From positions 1-34,637 of the forward strand of contig CAKPNI010000016.1 in assembly GCA_934168355.1 (NCBI GenBank): a stretch of DNA of 34,637 bases. Reading direction: 5' to 3'. This DNA comes from an uncultured Clostridia bacterium (lineage in GTDB: Bacteria; Bacillota; Clostridia; TANB77; CAG-508). The first letter of the stretch is position 1; each line of letters begins with the position of its first letter. Below the pieces are notes generated by a model. It searched no databases. It had not been told where the DNA came from and saw nothing but the letters and a program-made list of their open reading frames with translations. A program made the position numbers and the translations under genes. Of the stretch, positions 24,795 through 33,664 are shown one piece after another.

Positions 24795-25641
24795 ATTTAA
24801 ATATTACTACATCTAATTCGCTTGTAAATTCATTATTTCCATATGGATAAACAACATATAAATATCCATTTTCTCCCAAAAAATATTCTGTTGCATTTTC
24901 AATTTTAAATTCATCTTTGTTTGTATCTCTAACTGTTACATTATATCCTAATTCTGATAACTTTATGTTTTGTTCTTGTGAGCTATTAATTTCATTTTTT
25001 ATCTTTTTATTTGCATCAAATATCTCAATATTTTTCTGTTTCAAAATATCATTTATACTAACAATCTCATTTGTTTGTAAATTGTAATTATATGTTTGAA
25101 TAATAATTCTTTCATTACTATTGCCCTCTTTTAATTCAGATAAAATGATTAATGATAATATATTATTGTTTTCAAATGCCTTATATTTTACATTAAATAC
25201 TCGATTTTTACTACTGTTTGATGATATTATACTTTCAGATTTATCTTTAAATGTTGCTTTGATTTCCTGGTTAAATTTTTTTGCATTAATCGAATTAATA
25301 TTGAAATATGGTATTTTTAAATCGACTGTATATTTATCATTTTGTTCTTGTACATTATATGCAACAAGTATTACATCATCTTCTTTTCTTATTTTATTTA
25401 TATTGCCATTATAATTAGACACTATATTTATGCTATTATCAAATATATTAAGAAAATTTTCTTTTTGCTGTTTTATATCTGTATCTTCTTCTTTATTTAC
25501 TCCAATAATAAGTCCAATTTTTTCATCTTTGAAGAACTGCATATAAATAGCAGTACCAATAGCAATCACACAAACAATCAAAATTAATATATATATCATA
25601 TGCCTTATTTCTAGCCTTTTTTTCTTATTTGTAGGTTTCAT
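24793..25641 (-). CDS. Membrane-anchored extracytoplasmic protein, DUF3298/RsiV-like in outline
   Basis: The protein has 282 residues. One N-terminal transmembrane segment (about 14-36) is followed by an extracytoplasmic domain. The order of segments (VDLKIPYFNI, FNVKYKAFENNNILSLIILSE, IQTYNYNLQTNEIVSINDIL, then a C-terminal YFLGENGYLYVVYPYG) recalls DUF4163/DUF3298 proteins such as the RsiV extracellular domain. This is an impression, not a proven match. It overlaps the upstream hypothetical gene by 4 bp (ATGA), so the two are coupled. Confidence 0.6.
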   Translation of the reverse strand: MKPTNKKKRLEIRHMIYILILIVCVIAIGTAIYMQFFKDEKIGLIIGVNKEEDTDIKQQKENFLNIFDNSINIVSNYNGNINKIRKEDDVILVAYNVQEQNDKYTVDLKIPYFNINSINAKKFNQEIKATFKDKSESIISSNSSKNRVFNVKYKAFENNNILSLIILSELKEGNSNERIIIQTYNYNLQTNEIVSINDILKQKNIEIFDANKKIKNEINSSQEQNIKLSELGYNVTVRDTNKDEFKIENATEYFLGENGYLYVVYPYGNNEFTSELDVVIFK

Positions 25642-26120
25642 AAAGTATTTCCTTTCTTTTTCTTTCTTCTAAAAATTTTTTCAAAGAATTCTATTATTTT
25701 TTCTTTTATTTTTTCATACCATTTTAAACCATTATGCAATATTGGTAATTTATTTTGTTCTTCTATGTCTTTTTCTAATTCTTCATTAATCGATGTTTTT
25801 TCAGAAACTTCTGAATTATTTTCTACTATATTTTCTTGGCTATTTTTTGCTACTTCAGCATCTTGTTTTTCTTCTACATTTTCCAAATCTTCAGCCCAAT
25901 ATTTTGTTGCAATCCATGCTAAAATTTGCATTGTTTCTGGTTGTAAATTTTGCTCTTCTAGTGGTATGTCTTTTGAAATTTGAGGTTTATATTCCGGATT
26001 TGCTTTTGATTTTAAAACCTCCAACATTTCTATTGGCAAGGCTTCTAGCTTTTTTTCATCATCTAAAAATTTTAATATTTCTATTACTTCTGAATAGGCA
26101 TTTCTATTATCTTTTTCCAT
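25638..26120 (-). CDS. Hypothetical acidic protein with basic C-terminus
   Basis: The protein has 160 residues and is not recognised. The N-terminal 70 residues are helical (EVIEILKFLDDEKKLEALP, MLEVLKSKANPEYKP), followed by an acidic Glu/Asn-rich stretch (about 80-120). The C-terminus ends in an amphipathic, strongly basic helix (WYEKIKEKIIEFFEKIFRRK), which might associate with membranes. It lies 22 bp after the rlmB-like gene and overlaps the next gene by 4 bp. Confidence 0.7.
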   Translation of the reverse strand: MEKDNRNAYSEVIEILKFLDDEKKLEALPIEMLEVLKSKANPEYKPQISKDIPLEEQNLQPETMQILAWIATKYWAEDLENVEEKQDAEVAKNSQENIVENNSEVSEKTSINEELEKDIEEQNKLPILHNGLKWYEKIKEKIIEFFEKIFRRKKKKGNTL

Positions 26121-26142
26121 TGTATATTCTCACTTTCCTTGG

Positions 26143-26937
26143 TTATTTTTCTTGTAATTTTTGTCTTACATATTCATATAAAATTACACCTGTTGCAATT
26201 GATGCATTTAAGCTTTCTGTTTTTCCAAACATGGGAATTATTGCTCTTGTGTCTGCTATATTCTTTATTTCTTCTGATACTCCATTTGCTTCATTTCCTA
26301 TTATTATAACTTTTTTTTGTAATTTTATATCATAAATTGACTTGTCTGTATTTAAATCTGTTACCATTATTTTGAAATTATTTTTTTGCAATTTTTTTAG
26401 TGTTTCTTTTAGATTTTCACACTCTATTATTTTCACCCTAAATATTGCTCCCATTGTTGAGCGAATTACTTTTGGGTTATAGGCTTCAGTTGTTCCTTTT
26501 GATATTAGAATTTGTTTTAGCCCTACACTATCAGCTGTTCTTATTATTGTTCCTAAATTTCCTGGGTCTTGCAAGTCATCAAGCGCAAGAATTATGTCTT
26601 GATTTACGTCAATATTTTCCTCTTGCTTTTCTTTTTCTATTATTGCAAGGACTCCTTGTGGTTTTTCTACTTCTGATATTAGTTTAAATATGTTGCTTGG
26701 CACTTTTATGTAGTTTATTTTTTGTAGTTCTTCTTTTAAGTGATTTAGTATTAGGTCTGTATTTATTGCATTTTCACTTATTATTATTTGTTTTATTTTT
26801 ACTTTTTCTTGAATTGCTTCTTGTACTATTTTTGCACCCTCTATTATGTATTCGTTGTATTCTTTTCGGTATTTTTTTTCTTTGAGTTTGATTATGTGTT
26901 TGATTAACTTGTTTTCTTTGCTAGTTATTTGTTGCAT
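26143..26937 (-). CDS. TrmH/SpoU-family RNA 2'-O-methyltransferase, RlmB-like
   Basis: The protein has 264 residues. A substrate-binding N-terminal domain (ITSKENKLIKHIIKLKEKK, YIIEGAKIVQEA) is followed by the trefoil-knot SPOUT domain, with motif 1 DLQDPGNLGTIIRTADS, motif 2 IIIGNEANGVS and motif 3 IPMFGKTESLNASIATGVIL. It methylates rRNA or tRNA with SAM; the exact nucleotide cannot be told. Its ribosome-binding site (GGGGAGG) is supplied by the repeat element at 26949-26977. It follows trmL in the tsaC-lepA operon. Confidence 0.92.
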   Translation of the reverse strand: MQQITSKENKLIKHIIKLKEKKYRKEYNEYIIEGAKIVQEAIQEKVKIKQIIISENAINTDLILNHLKEELQKINYIKVPSNIFKLISEVEKPQGVLAIIEKEKQEENIDVNQDIILALDDLQDPGNLGTIIRTADSVGLKQILISKGTTEAYNPKVIRSTMGAIFRVKIIECENLKETLKKLQKNNFKIMVTDLNTDKSIYDIKLQKKVIIIGNEANGVSEEIKNIADTRAIIPMFGKTESLNASIATGVILYEYVRQKLQEK

Positions 26938-26948
26938 GTTTCGTTCCT

Positions 26949-26977
26949 CCCCATTTAAGAACCGTCCCCAAATGGGG
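26949..26977 (-). repeat. Palindromic repeat element at the trmL-rlmB junction
   Basis: CCCCATTT (26949-26956) and AAATGGGG (26970-26977) flank a 13-base centre whose minus strand reads GGGGACGGTTCTT. The core matches the elements at 15055-15113. Here the element encodes the last residues of TrmL (KSPFGDGS), its stop codon, and the ribosome-binding site of the next gene. Confidence 0.65.
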
Positions 26978-27479
26978 ATTTATCAAAATAATTACTTACT
27001 TCTTGTAAATCTTCAAAATTCTTTTGTCTTAAAATTTCATATGTAATAATTGCAACCGAATTTGATAGGTTTAATGACCTAAGTGTTGGAAGCATTGGTA
27101 TTCTTATTGTTTTAGTATTTAAATATTTTTCTAATAACCATTCTGGCAAGCCTTTTGTTTCTTTGCCATATAAAACAAATACTTCATCCATATTAGAATA
27201 ATTAATATCTGTGTATTTAGTTTTACCTTTTGTTGTTGCAAAAAACATATTATTTTCCTCTGGTTTATATTTTTCTAAAAATTCTTCAAGTGAATTATGT
27301 TCTTCGATATCTAGTTTATCCCAATAATCTAGTCCTGCTCTTTTTAATGATTTTTCATCTAATTTAAATCCTAATGGATGTACAAGATGTAGTTTTGCTC
27401 CTGTTATTGCACATGTTCTTGCTATATTTCCTGTATTTTGTGGTATTTCTGGTTCTACCATTACTATATTTAGTTTCAT
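26955..27479 (-). CDS. trmL: tRNA (cytidine/uridine-34-2'-O)-methyltransferase
   Basis: TrmL methylates the wobble ribose of certain tRNA-Leu species. The protein has 174 residues of the SPOUT class: MVEPEIPQNTGNIARTCAIT, HLVHPLGFKLDEKSLKRAGL, VLYGKETKGLPEWL and IPMLPTLRSLNLSNSVAII. The last residues (KSPFGDGS) come from a repeat element and are probably not part of the ancestral protein. Its ATG overlaps the lepA stop by 4 bp. Confidence 0.94.
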   Translation of the reverse strand: MKLNIVMVEPEIPQNTGNIARTCAITGAKLHLVHPLGFKLDEKSLKRAGLDYWDKLDIEEHNSLEEFLEKYKPEENNMFFATTKGKTKYTDINYSNMDEVFVLYGKETKGLPEWLLEKYLNTKTIRIPMLPTLRSLNLSNSVAIITYEILRQKNFEDLQEVSNYFDKSPFGDGS

Positions 27480-29305
27480 TTTTTCTCCTCATCATCTAAT
27501 TTTAATACTGATAAAAACGCCTCTTGTGGCATTTCAACTTTTCCAATTTGTCTCATTCTTGCTTTACCTTTTTTTTGTTTTTCAAGCAATTTTTTCTTTC
27601 TTGTAATATCTCCACCATAACATTTTGCAAGTACGTCTTTTCTTAATGCAGATATTGTTTCTCTTGCAATTATGCTACCTCCAACAACTGCTTGAAGTGG
27701 AATTGTAAATAAGTGTCTTGGTATGACTGTTTTTAATTTTTCTACCATTTTTCTTCCTCTTGAATATGCCATATCTTTGTGAACTATAAATGATAAAGCA
27801 TCAACAGCTTCCCCATTTACGTGTATATCTAATTTAACAAGTTTTGCTTCTTTGTATTCCTTAAACTCATAGTCAAATGATGCATAGCCTTTTGTTTTTG
27901 ATTTTAAATTATCAAAAAAGTCATAAATTATTTCATTTAAAGGCATATCATAAATTAATTCTACTCTTGTTTCATCTAGATATTTCATATCAATATAATT
28001 TCCACGTCTGTTTTGGCACATTTCCATTATTCCACCAACATAATCTTTTGGTGTTAAAATTTTGGCTCTTACAATTGGTTCTTCTATAAATGATATTTCT
28101 CCTTGTGGTGGTAAATCTCCCGGATTATAAATATCTAACACTTCTCCATTTGTTTTATGAACTTTATATATAACAGATGGTGCAGTTGTAATTAATCCTA
28201 AGTCAAATTCCCTATCTAGTCTTTCTTCTATTATTTCTAAGTGAAGTAATCCCAAAAATCCACATCTAAAGCCATAACCTAATGCTACTGATGTTTCTTG
28301 TTCAAATTCTAGTGCCGCATCATTTAATTTTAGTTTTTCTAATGCTAATTTTAATGCCTCGAACTGACTTCCATCTATTGGATAAATTCCGCAATATACC
28401 ATTGGTTGAACCTTTTTATATCCTTTTAATGGTTCATCTGCTGGATTTTGATTTAATGTAATTGTATCTCCAACATGTATTTCAGATAGACTTTTTATAC
28501 TTGCTGCAATATATCCAACTTCTCCCGCTTTAAGTGCATTTCCCGGCATATATGAGCCCGGAGCAAAATATCCAAGTTCTGTCACCGTAAATACTTTATT
28601 TGCTTGCATTAATCTTATTTCGTTTCCTACTTTTACAGTTCCATCCATTACTCTTACATAAGCTACTGCGCCTTTGTAGTTATCATAATATGAGTCAAAT
28701 ATTAGGCACTTTGTTTTTGCTTCTTCATCTCCTTTGGGAGCAGGCAAGTCTGTTACAATTTTTTCTAAAACTTGCTCTACATTTAAACCTGTTTTTGCTG
28801 ATATGCAAGGACATCCTTCTGCTGGTATTCCTATTATATCTTCTATTTCTTTTTGTGTTTCTTCAGGTCTGCTACTAGGTAAATCTATTTTGTTTATTAC
28901 TGGCAAAATTTCTAGGTTATTGTCTATTGCAAGATATACATTTGCAAGTGTTTGGGCTTCTACCCCTTGTGTGCTGTCTACAATTAGTATTGCTCCATCA
29001 CATGCTGCTAAACTTCTTGATACCTCGTAGTTAAAGTCTACGTGTCCTGGTGTATCTATTAGATTGAATGTATATTCTTGGCCATCTTTTGCCTTGTATT
29101 TCATTCTTACAGATTGGGCTTTTATGGTTATTCCTCTTTCTCTTTCTATTTCCATATTGTCTAAGATTTGGTCTTCCATTTCTCTTTTAGACAAAGCACC
29201 TGTAAGCTCAATTAGTCTATCTGCTAGTGTTGATTTTCCGTGGTCTATATGTGCTACTATACTAAAGTTTCTTATATATTTTTGGTATTGATTTTTTTCT
29301 TGCAT
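27476..29305 (-). CDS. lepA: Elongation factor 4 (LepA) GTPase
   Basis: The protein has 609 residues. The GTPase motifs are AHIDHGKSTLADRL, DTPGHVDF and NKIDLP. EF-G-like domains follow, with the LepA-specific C-terminal end (GGDITRKKKLLEKQKKGKAR) that reaches the ribosomal A site. LepA acts on stalled or mispositioned ribosomes and in ribosome biogenesis. It lies between tsaC (16 bp upstream) and trmL (4-bp overlap), a translation-related operon. Confidence 0.98.
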   Translation of the reverse strand: MQEKNQYQKYIRNFSIVAHIDHGKSTLADRLIELTGALSKREMEDQILDNMEIERERGITIKAQSVRMKYKAKDGQEYTFNLIDTPGHVDFNYEVSRSLAACDGAILIVDSTQGVEAQTLANVYLAIDNNLEILPVINKIDLPSSRPEETQKEIEDIIGIPAEGCPCISAKTGLNVEQVLEKIVTDLPAPKGDEEAKTKCLIFDSYYDNYKGAVAYVRVMDGTVKVGNEIRLMQANKVFTVTELGYFAPGSYMPGNALKAGEVGYIAASIKSLSEIHVGDTITLNQNPADEPLKGYKKVQPMVYCGIYPIDGSQFEALKLALEKLKLNDAALEFEQETSVALGYGFRCGFLGLLHLEIIEERLDREFDLGLITTAPSVIYKVHKTNGEVLDIYNPGDLPPQGEISFIEEPIVRAKILTPKDYVGGIMEMCQNRRGNYIDMKYLDETRVELIYDMPLNEIIYDFFDNLKSKTKGYASFDYEFKEYKEAKLVKLDIHVNGEAVDALSFIVHKDMAYSRGRKMVEKLKTVIPRHLFTIPLQAVVGGSIIARETISALRKDVLAKCYGGDITRKKKLLEKQKKGKARMRQIGKVEMPQEAFLSVLKLDDEEKK

Positions 29306-29321
29306 AAATATTTTTCTCCTT

Positions 29322-29927
29322 TTATGTTTTATTTAAGGCTTTTATAATTTCATTTTCTGAAATTGGCCCTTCTCTTAATATTTTTATTTCATTGGATATA
29401 CAATCAACTATTGTACTTGCTTGTCCAAATGATACAGTTCCTTCTAACATTCCATCTAAGTCTGGACATTTCTTTTCTATATCCTCTAAAGTTTTGCAAA
29501 CTTCTTCTCCACTTTTGTTTGCACTTGTCATAAATACAGGGCATCCTAAGATTTTTATTAATTCTTTTAGTTCGTTTGATGTTGCCATTCTTATAGCAAT
29601 TGTTTCTTTTCCATTATTTATGTATTCAGGTAACTGTGAATTTTTTCTTAATACAATTGTTATTGGTCCTGGCATAAATTCTCTTATTATTTTTTCTGAT
29701 TTATTGTCTAGTATTGCTATGCTTTTTATTTGCTCTATATCTGCACACATTATTGGGAATGGTTTGCTAGCTGGTCTTTTCTTTATTGATTTTAATTTTT
29801 CTTGTGCTTTTTTCGATTTTATGCTTCCACATATTCCGAATACTGTGTCTGTTGGCACACTTATTACTCCGTCATTTTTTAGAATCTCTGATAATTCTTT
29901 TATTTGGTTTTTTGTATATCTTTTCAT
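29322..29927 (-). CDS. L-threonylcarbamoyladenylate synthase (TsaC/YwlC, YrdC domain)
   Basis: This enzyme makes threonylcarbamoyl-AMP, the precursor of t6A37 in ANN-decoding tRNAs. The YrdC signature is clear: GVISVPTDTVFGICG near the N-terminus, IKKRPASKPFPIMC, PGPITIVLRK, IAIRMATSNELKELI and FMTSANKSGEEV. It is the short form, about 201 residues, without the C-terminal Sua5 domain. The ATG at 29927 is chosen because GAGGG is about 7 bases upstream; a longer start at 29963 has no such site. It appears to be the first gene of the lepA operon. Confidence 0.93.
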   Translation of the reverse strand: MKRYTKNQIKELSEILKNDGVISVPTDTVFGICGSIKSKKAQEKLKSIKKRPASKPFPIMCADIEQIKSIAILDNKSEKIIREFMPGPITIVLRKNSQLPEYINNGKETIAIRMATSNELKELIKILGCPVFMTSANKSGEEVCKTLEDIEKKCPDLDGMLEGTVSFGQASTIVDCISNEIKILREGPISENEIIKALNKT

Positions 29928-30029
29928 TTTTTTCCCTCTTTTTATTATTGGGTATTTTATCATATTTTTGTTGATTTTTCTAGGGGTATTTTGATTTTTG
30001 AAATAAAAATATACTTTAAATTCTAACTA

Positions 30030-30078
30030 AAAAACTAAAAATCACAAGAACTCGTGAAAAAACACGAGTTCTTGTGAT
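30030..30078 (-). terminator. Strong terminator of the small gene at 30094
   Basis: A perfect 16-bp stem (30041-30056 with 30063-30078) surrounds a 6-base loop. On the minus strand it continues TTTTTAGTTTTTT. Confidence 0.9.
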
Positions 30079-30093
30079 GGAGATATGATGTCC

Positions 30094-30417
30094 TTAAATA
30101 AAATTTTCAGCATCTCCCCAAACACTTTCATTGGAAGTAGAAGCGTCTACCACTCCACTCTGAATTCCCCAATGATTAGGACTACATTCAATGGTAATAA
30201 CAAATGTAGCTCCGTCCATACGCCTCATAGCATATGTCCGGATAACATGATCTCCCACTTCATTGTGAGAAACACGAGTTACAGATGAAGAATCTATCTT
30301 TTCACCTGTGGCATATTCAGCAAGAAAAACAACATTCTGTTTCTCACTGATATCACTCACAATAGCATTAATCAATCCACGAAAATTGTTTTCTACTACT
30401 TCGAAATATCTCATCAT
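30094..30417 (-). CDS. Hypothetical protein, less AT-rich than its neighbours
   Basis: The protein has 107 residues and is not recognised. It starts MMRYFEVVENNFRGLI and is rich in Val, Ser and acidic residues, with no membrane segment. The ATG at 30417 follows AAAGGA. The base composition (about 40% G+C by eye) differs from the flanking 25-30% DNA, which suggests recent transfer. It has its own promoter, a 12-bp palindrome just upstream and a strong terminator, so it is a complete single-gene cassette. Confidence 0.7.
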   Translation of the reverse strand: MMRYFEVVENNFRGLINAIVSDISEKQNVVFLAEYATGEKIDSSSVTRVSHNEVGDHVIRTYAMRRMDGATFVITIECSPNHWGIQSGVVDASTSNESVWGDAENFI

Positions 30418-30429
30418 TTTTTCCTTTCT

Positions 30430-30520
30430 GGACAATTGTCCTTAAAAATTAATTTTTCTGTTGCCTATGCCAATATGCATAATATGCTTATATTATACCA
30501 TTTTTCTAGTTATTTTTCAA
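30430..30520 (-). promoter_or_regulatory. Promoter and palindromic site of the small foreign-looking gene
   Basis: On the minus strand, TTGAAA (30520-30515), 17 bp and TATAAT (30497-30492) are seen. Between it and the ribosome-binding site is the perfect palindrome GGACAATTGTCC (30430-30441), a possible operator or RNA hairpin. Confidence 0.6.
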
Positions 30521-30524
30521 ATTA

Positions 30525-30553
30525 TTGACAAAAAAATACTAAAAGTTTAAAAT
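30525..30553 (+). promoter_or_regulatory. Promoter of the accessory gene pair
   Basis: TTGACA (30525-30530), 17 bp and TAAAAT (30548-30553) are seen. It is back to back with the promoter at 30492-30520, only a few bases apart. Confidence 0.6.
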
Positions 30554-30654
30554 ATAAAATGGATATAAAGAAATATAGTAGACAAGTGGAAAACCTTTTT
30601 TAAATTGGTATGTAACAAAATGAATATATTAATTTTATGAGGAGGAATGAAAAT

Positions 30655-32178
30655 ATGAGCTTATCTGAAGAAGGGTTAGATATTGCTATAAAAGAAATGA
30701 ATGAGCTTAATGACTTTGTTAATGAAGTGTTAAAAAAAAATAATATTCAATTGAAGGATATTGTGCAGATGGATCATTATGGTTCAACATATATATTTGG
30801 GGTAAAAATAAAACAAGAAAAGATTATAGATGAGGAAATAATTGATATTGTAAAGTTGACACCAAAAGAAAATTATGAAAAATATATTAATTTTTTTGGA
30901 GAATGGCCATGTGAAATTCCTTATATTGAGTATTATAAAAAAACAATAGAAAAAAGTACGAAAAAAATGATAGAAACAATGATTTATTATGGACTATCAA
31001 CTCAAAAAGAAAATATTGAATTTATAATACGTGAATTTTATAACATTATTGAAAAAGAAGAATGTGATGATTTAATAGCACAATTTCCAGATGAACACCC
31101 TATAAAAAATAGCTATCAAAATGTATCTAATATAAACTTTAGATATGTATTATTAAACTCCTTTGTAAAAATGTCTATGTGGCAACTTAATAATAGAGCA
31201 TTAAATTGGAATTTTCTGGATTCAGAAGAAGCAGTTACCAAATGGGCAAAAGAACTCAATGATATAAATTCATATGTCATTGGACAATTTATAAAAGAAA
31301 ATGAAAAAATATTAGAAAAACAACCTAACAAGTATAATTATCTGTTTATGATTTTTTATAAAATGTATTCATATATACATAATAATGCATCATGGGTAGA
31401 CTACAAAGAAGATGAATTATATGAATGTTACAATGAAGATTGGGATACTATAATTATGAATTATAGTAAAAATCTAATAAAACAAATAGATTTAATTGAA
31501 GATTATAAGTTTGAAGTTATTTTTGAAGAAACAGATGTACCAAATGAAAAGTTAGGGTATATAAAGTCATTATATGATGAACTAATCAAAGAATTAGAAT
31601 ATGACCACAACTATGAAGAAGAAGAATTATACAGTAAAAGATATATTGAATTCTTAGAGCAGTATATAAAAGAATATGATCAGATTAAAGTAAAAAGATA
31701 TTTAAGTTCTATGTACAATATATGTGCATGTTGTATTTGGGATAAAAAAGGAACCATAAATGATGAATCAGATCAGTATGAATATAAGGCAATAGAGTTA
31801 AATACTTTATTAGCCCAAGAAGATCCAGAAAAAATGTGGGATTATTACCTAAGAATAGCAGTAAACTATTGTAATATGGCTATTGAATATTATAAAGCTT
31901 ATGAATCCAAAACACTAAAAAGAAAAGATAAATATGTGGAATTGTTTAAAAAGGCCATTTATTATAGGGAAGAAGTGGCAAAACTAGAAGAACTTAAAGA
32001 TATTGAAATAAAAATAAAAAATTATTTTGAACTTGGAAGAATAAACTTTTTTATTAATGAAAAACAAACTTCAAATGAATTTTTCGAAAAGCTAATTCAA
32101 ATATGTAATGAAAATAAACAGTTTGCTCATTGGATAGATAAAGTAAATGAATTTCGAAATAACAATAAGGATGATTAA
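30655..32178 (+). CDS. Large helical protein of unknown family
   Basis: The protein has 507 residues and is not recognised. The start at 30655 (MSLSEEGLDIAIKE) has GAGGAGG 9 bases upstream; the ATG at 30637 lies before that site. The sequence is almost entirely helical and acidic, with no signal or membrane segment. The last 170 residues (NICACCIWDKKG, YYLRIAVNYCNMAIEYYKAY, VELFKKAIYYREEVAKLEEL, NYFELGRINFFINEKQTSNE) look like degenerate TPR-type helical repeats. It is followed after 38 bp by a membrane protein gene. The two face against the surrounding gene direction, as accessory cargo does. Confidence 0.75.
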   Translation: MSLSEEGLDIAIKEMNELNDFVNEVLKKNNIQLKDIVQMDHYGSTYIFGVKIKQEKIIDEEIIDIVKLTPKENYEKYINFFGEWPCEIPYIEYYKKTIEKSTKKMIETMIYYGLSTQKENIEFIIREFYNIIEKEECDDLIAQFPDEHPIKNSYQNVSNINFRYVLLNSFVKMSMWQLNNRALNWNFLDSEEAVTKWAKELNDINSYVIGQFIKENEKILEKQPNKYNYLFMIFYKMYSYIHNNASWVDYKEDELYECYNEDWDTIIMNYSKNLIKQIDLIEDYKFEVIFEETDVPNEKLGYIKSLYDELIKELEYDHNYEEEELYSKRYIEFLEQYIKEYDQIKVKRYLSSMYNICACCIWDKKGTINDESDQYEYKAIELNTLLAQEDPEKMWDYYLRIAVNYCNMAIEYYKAYESKTLKRKDKYVELFKKAIYYREEVAKLEELKDIEIKIKNYFELGRINFFINEKQTSNEFFEKLIQICNENKQFAHWIDKVNEFRNNNKDD

Positions 32179-32216
32179 TCTAGAAAAAAATATATACACA
32201 TGAAATGAGGATTTTT

Positions 32217-32941
32217 ATGAATAACAAAATAGAAAATAAACAAATAACATTAGACACAATAAGGAAGGTTGCAGATTATCTAGAAGATTGTAAAGAAGAA
32301 TATGAGAAAAAATTTGAAATTGATAATAGAAAAAAGCAACAAACTACACTTCAAACTTTATATATGTATGGATACATTTTTCTGAAACTACAGCTAGTAT
32401 AGATGTTACTACAAAAAATCAAGAGGCTGAAGCACATAGGATTTATAGGGAGATACTAAACATACTGGAAGATGGTGAAACACGATGGAATCCAACAATA
32501 AAAGGAAGATTTCTAAGAATATTAAGTTTTTGTATGGCTGTTGGAATTATATTCTCATATATATTTTATATAATTCTAAAGATTAATATGAATAACATTC
32601 CTATACATATATTAAAATATCTTAATAACAAATTTGTAATTATAATTGTTCAATGGTTGGTAGCATTCTTCTTCGGAAATCTATTATCAAGATGGTATAT
32701 ATCAAGTATTTATCAACCTATTATTCCAAGGCAAAAGTATGCAGGATATGATTATAGTGAAAAAAGAACAAAATATAAAGATGATGTAGATGAATACATT
32801 ACTGCTTTTGAAGTTCATTTTGGACAATATTGGGACGCCGAAAAAAGAAGAAACAAAATTGAAAAGATATACAAAATAAGTAAAAAAGTTGTAATTATAC
32901 AAATACTAATAAGTATTATTCTATTTTTTATTTTAAAATAA
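32217..32941 (+). pseudogene. Membrane protein of unknown family, interrupted by a one-base frameshift
   Basis: Frame 1 runs from the ATG at 32217 (GAGG 6 bases upstream) and hits a stop at 32402. Adding one T to the T5 tract at 32377-32381 joins it to the frame ending at 32941, giving 241 residues. The joined protein has a soluble helical N-terminus (TIRKVADYLEDCKEEYEKKF), two central hydrophobic segments (CMAVGIIFSYIFYIILKI, IIIVQWLVAFFFGNLL), a charged part and a third hydrophobic C-terminal segment. No family is recognised. A homopolymer indel may be a sequencing error, a phase-variable switch or true decay. Confidence 0.75.
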
Positions 32942-33062
32942 TATCTTGCTATCAAAATTGCAATGAACTTTAGAAAATTAGAATTCTGTAGTCATTATCG
33001 TAGTGCAATAAATTTAATAAATACATGTAAGAAACCAAATATAAATATTATAAAAACACTAT

Positions 33063-33100
33063 AAAAATATGGGAGCTATTTTTAGCACCCATATTTTATT
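33063..33100. terminator. Bidirectional terminator between the accessory pair and the rhodanese gene
   Basis: AATATGGG and CCCATATT arms (33066-33073, 33088-33095) continue inward with GCTA/TAGC across one mismatch. A- and T-runs flank both sides. 32942-33062 is AT-rich with nothing else seen. Confidence 0.75.
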
Positions 33101-33120
33101 TACTACTTTTAAAATTCTAA

Positions 33121-33459
33121 CTAGTAATTCTCCAATCCCCCATACAAATTCCAAACATTCCTATAACCCAAACATCTAAGCCTCCTATAAGCACTTGTAC
33201 TCCTAAAACCACTTGAACAATATACAACAATTTCTTTATTTTTATTAGGTACAATTCTTTCAAAGCTTTCATTTATCTGATATTCTGGAATATTTATGCT
33301 TCCTAAAATATGGCTTTCACTATATTCTCTTTCGTTCCTAACATCAATAATTTCTGCACCATTCATTTGTTTTTCCATAAGCTCCTCTAAAGTTATATCA
33401 TAGGCTTCCATATGTCTAAATAATTTTCTTTTTAGTTTGTACTTTATTTCTTCTAACAT
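33121..33459 (-). CDS. Single-domain rhodanese-like protein
   Basis: The protein has 112 residues. A helical N-terminus of about 35 residues precedes the rhodanese fold: EIIDVRNEREYSESHILGSI, the active-site loop YCSSGFRS with the sulfur-carrying Cys, and the final WNLYGGLENY. It is a probable sulfur-transfer or persulfide-carrying protein; the acceptor is unknown. The ATG at 33459 is 5 bases after GGAGG; the ATG at 33471 precedes that site. It is monocistronic, next to the DnaA-box region. Confidence 0.9.
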   Translation of the reverse strand: MLEEIKYKLKRKLFRHMEAYDITLEELMEKQMNGAEIIDVRNEREYSESHILGSINIPEYQINESFERIVPNKNKEIVVYCSSGFRSTSAYRRLRCLGYRNVWNLYGGLENY

Positions 33460-33664
33460 CTTTTCCTCCATATAATACTTTTTATAATATTATATGTTTA
33501 AAACTATTTTATCGTTAAAAGTATATTTTTGTCGATTAAATAGTTATATTATCAAATAATGTAGACTATTATTTCAGTATTTGCTAAATAACCTCCTTTT
33601 GTTTCAAAATTATTACAATTATGTCTATTTTATTACATTATGTTTAGTCATTTATGTAATCTTC

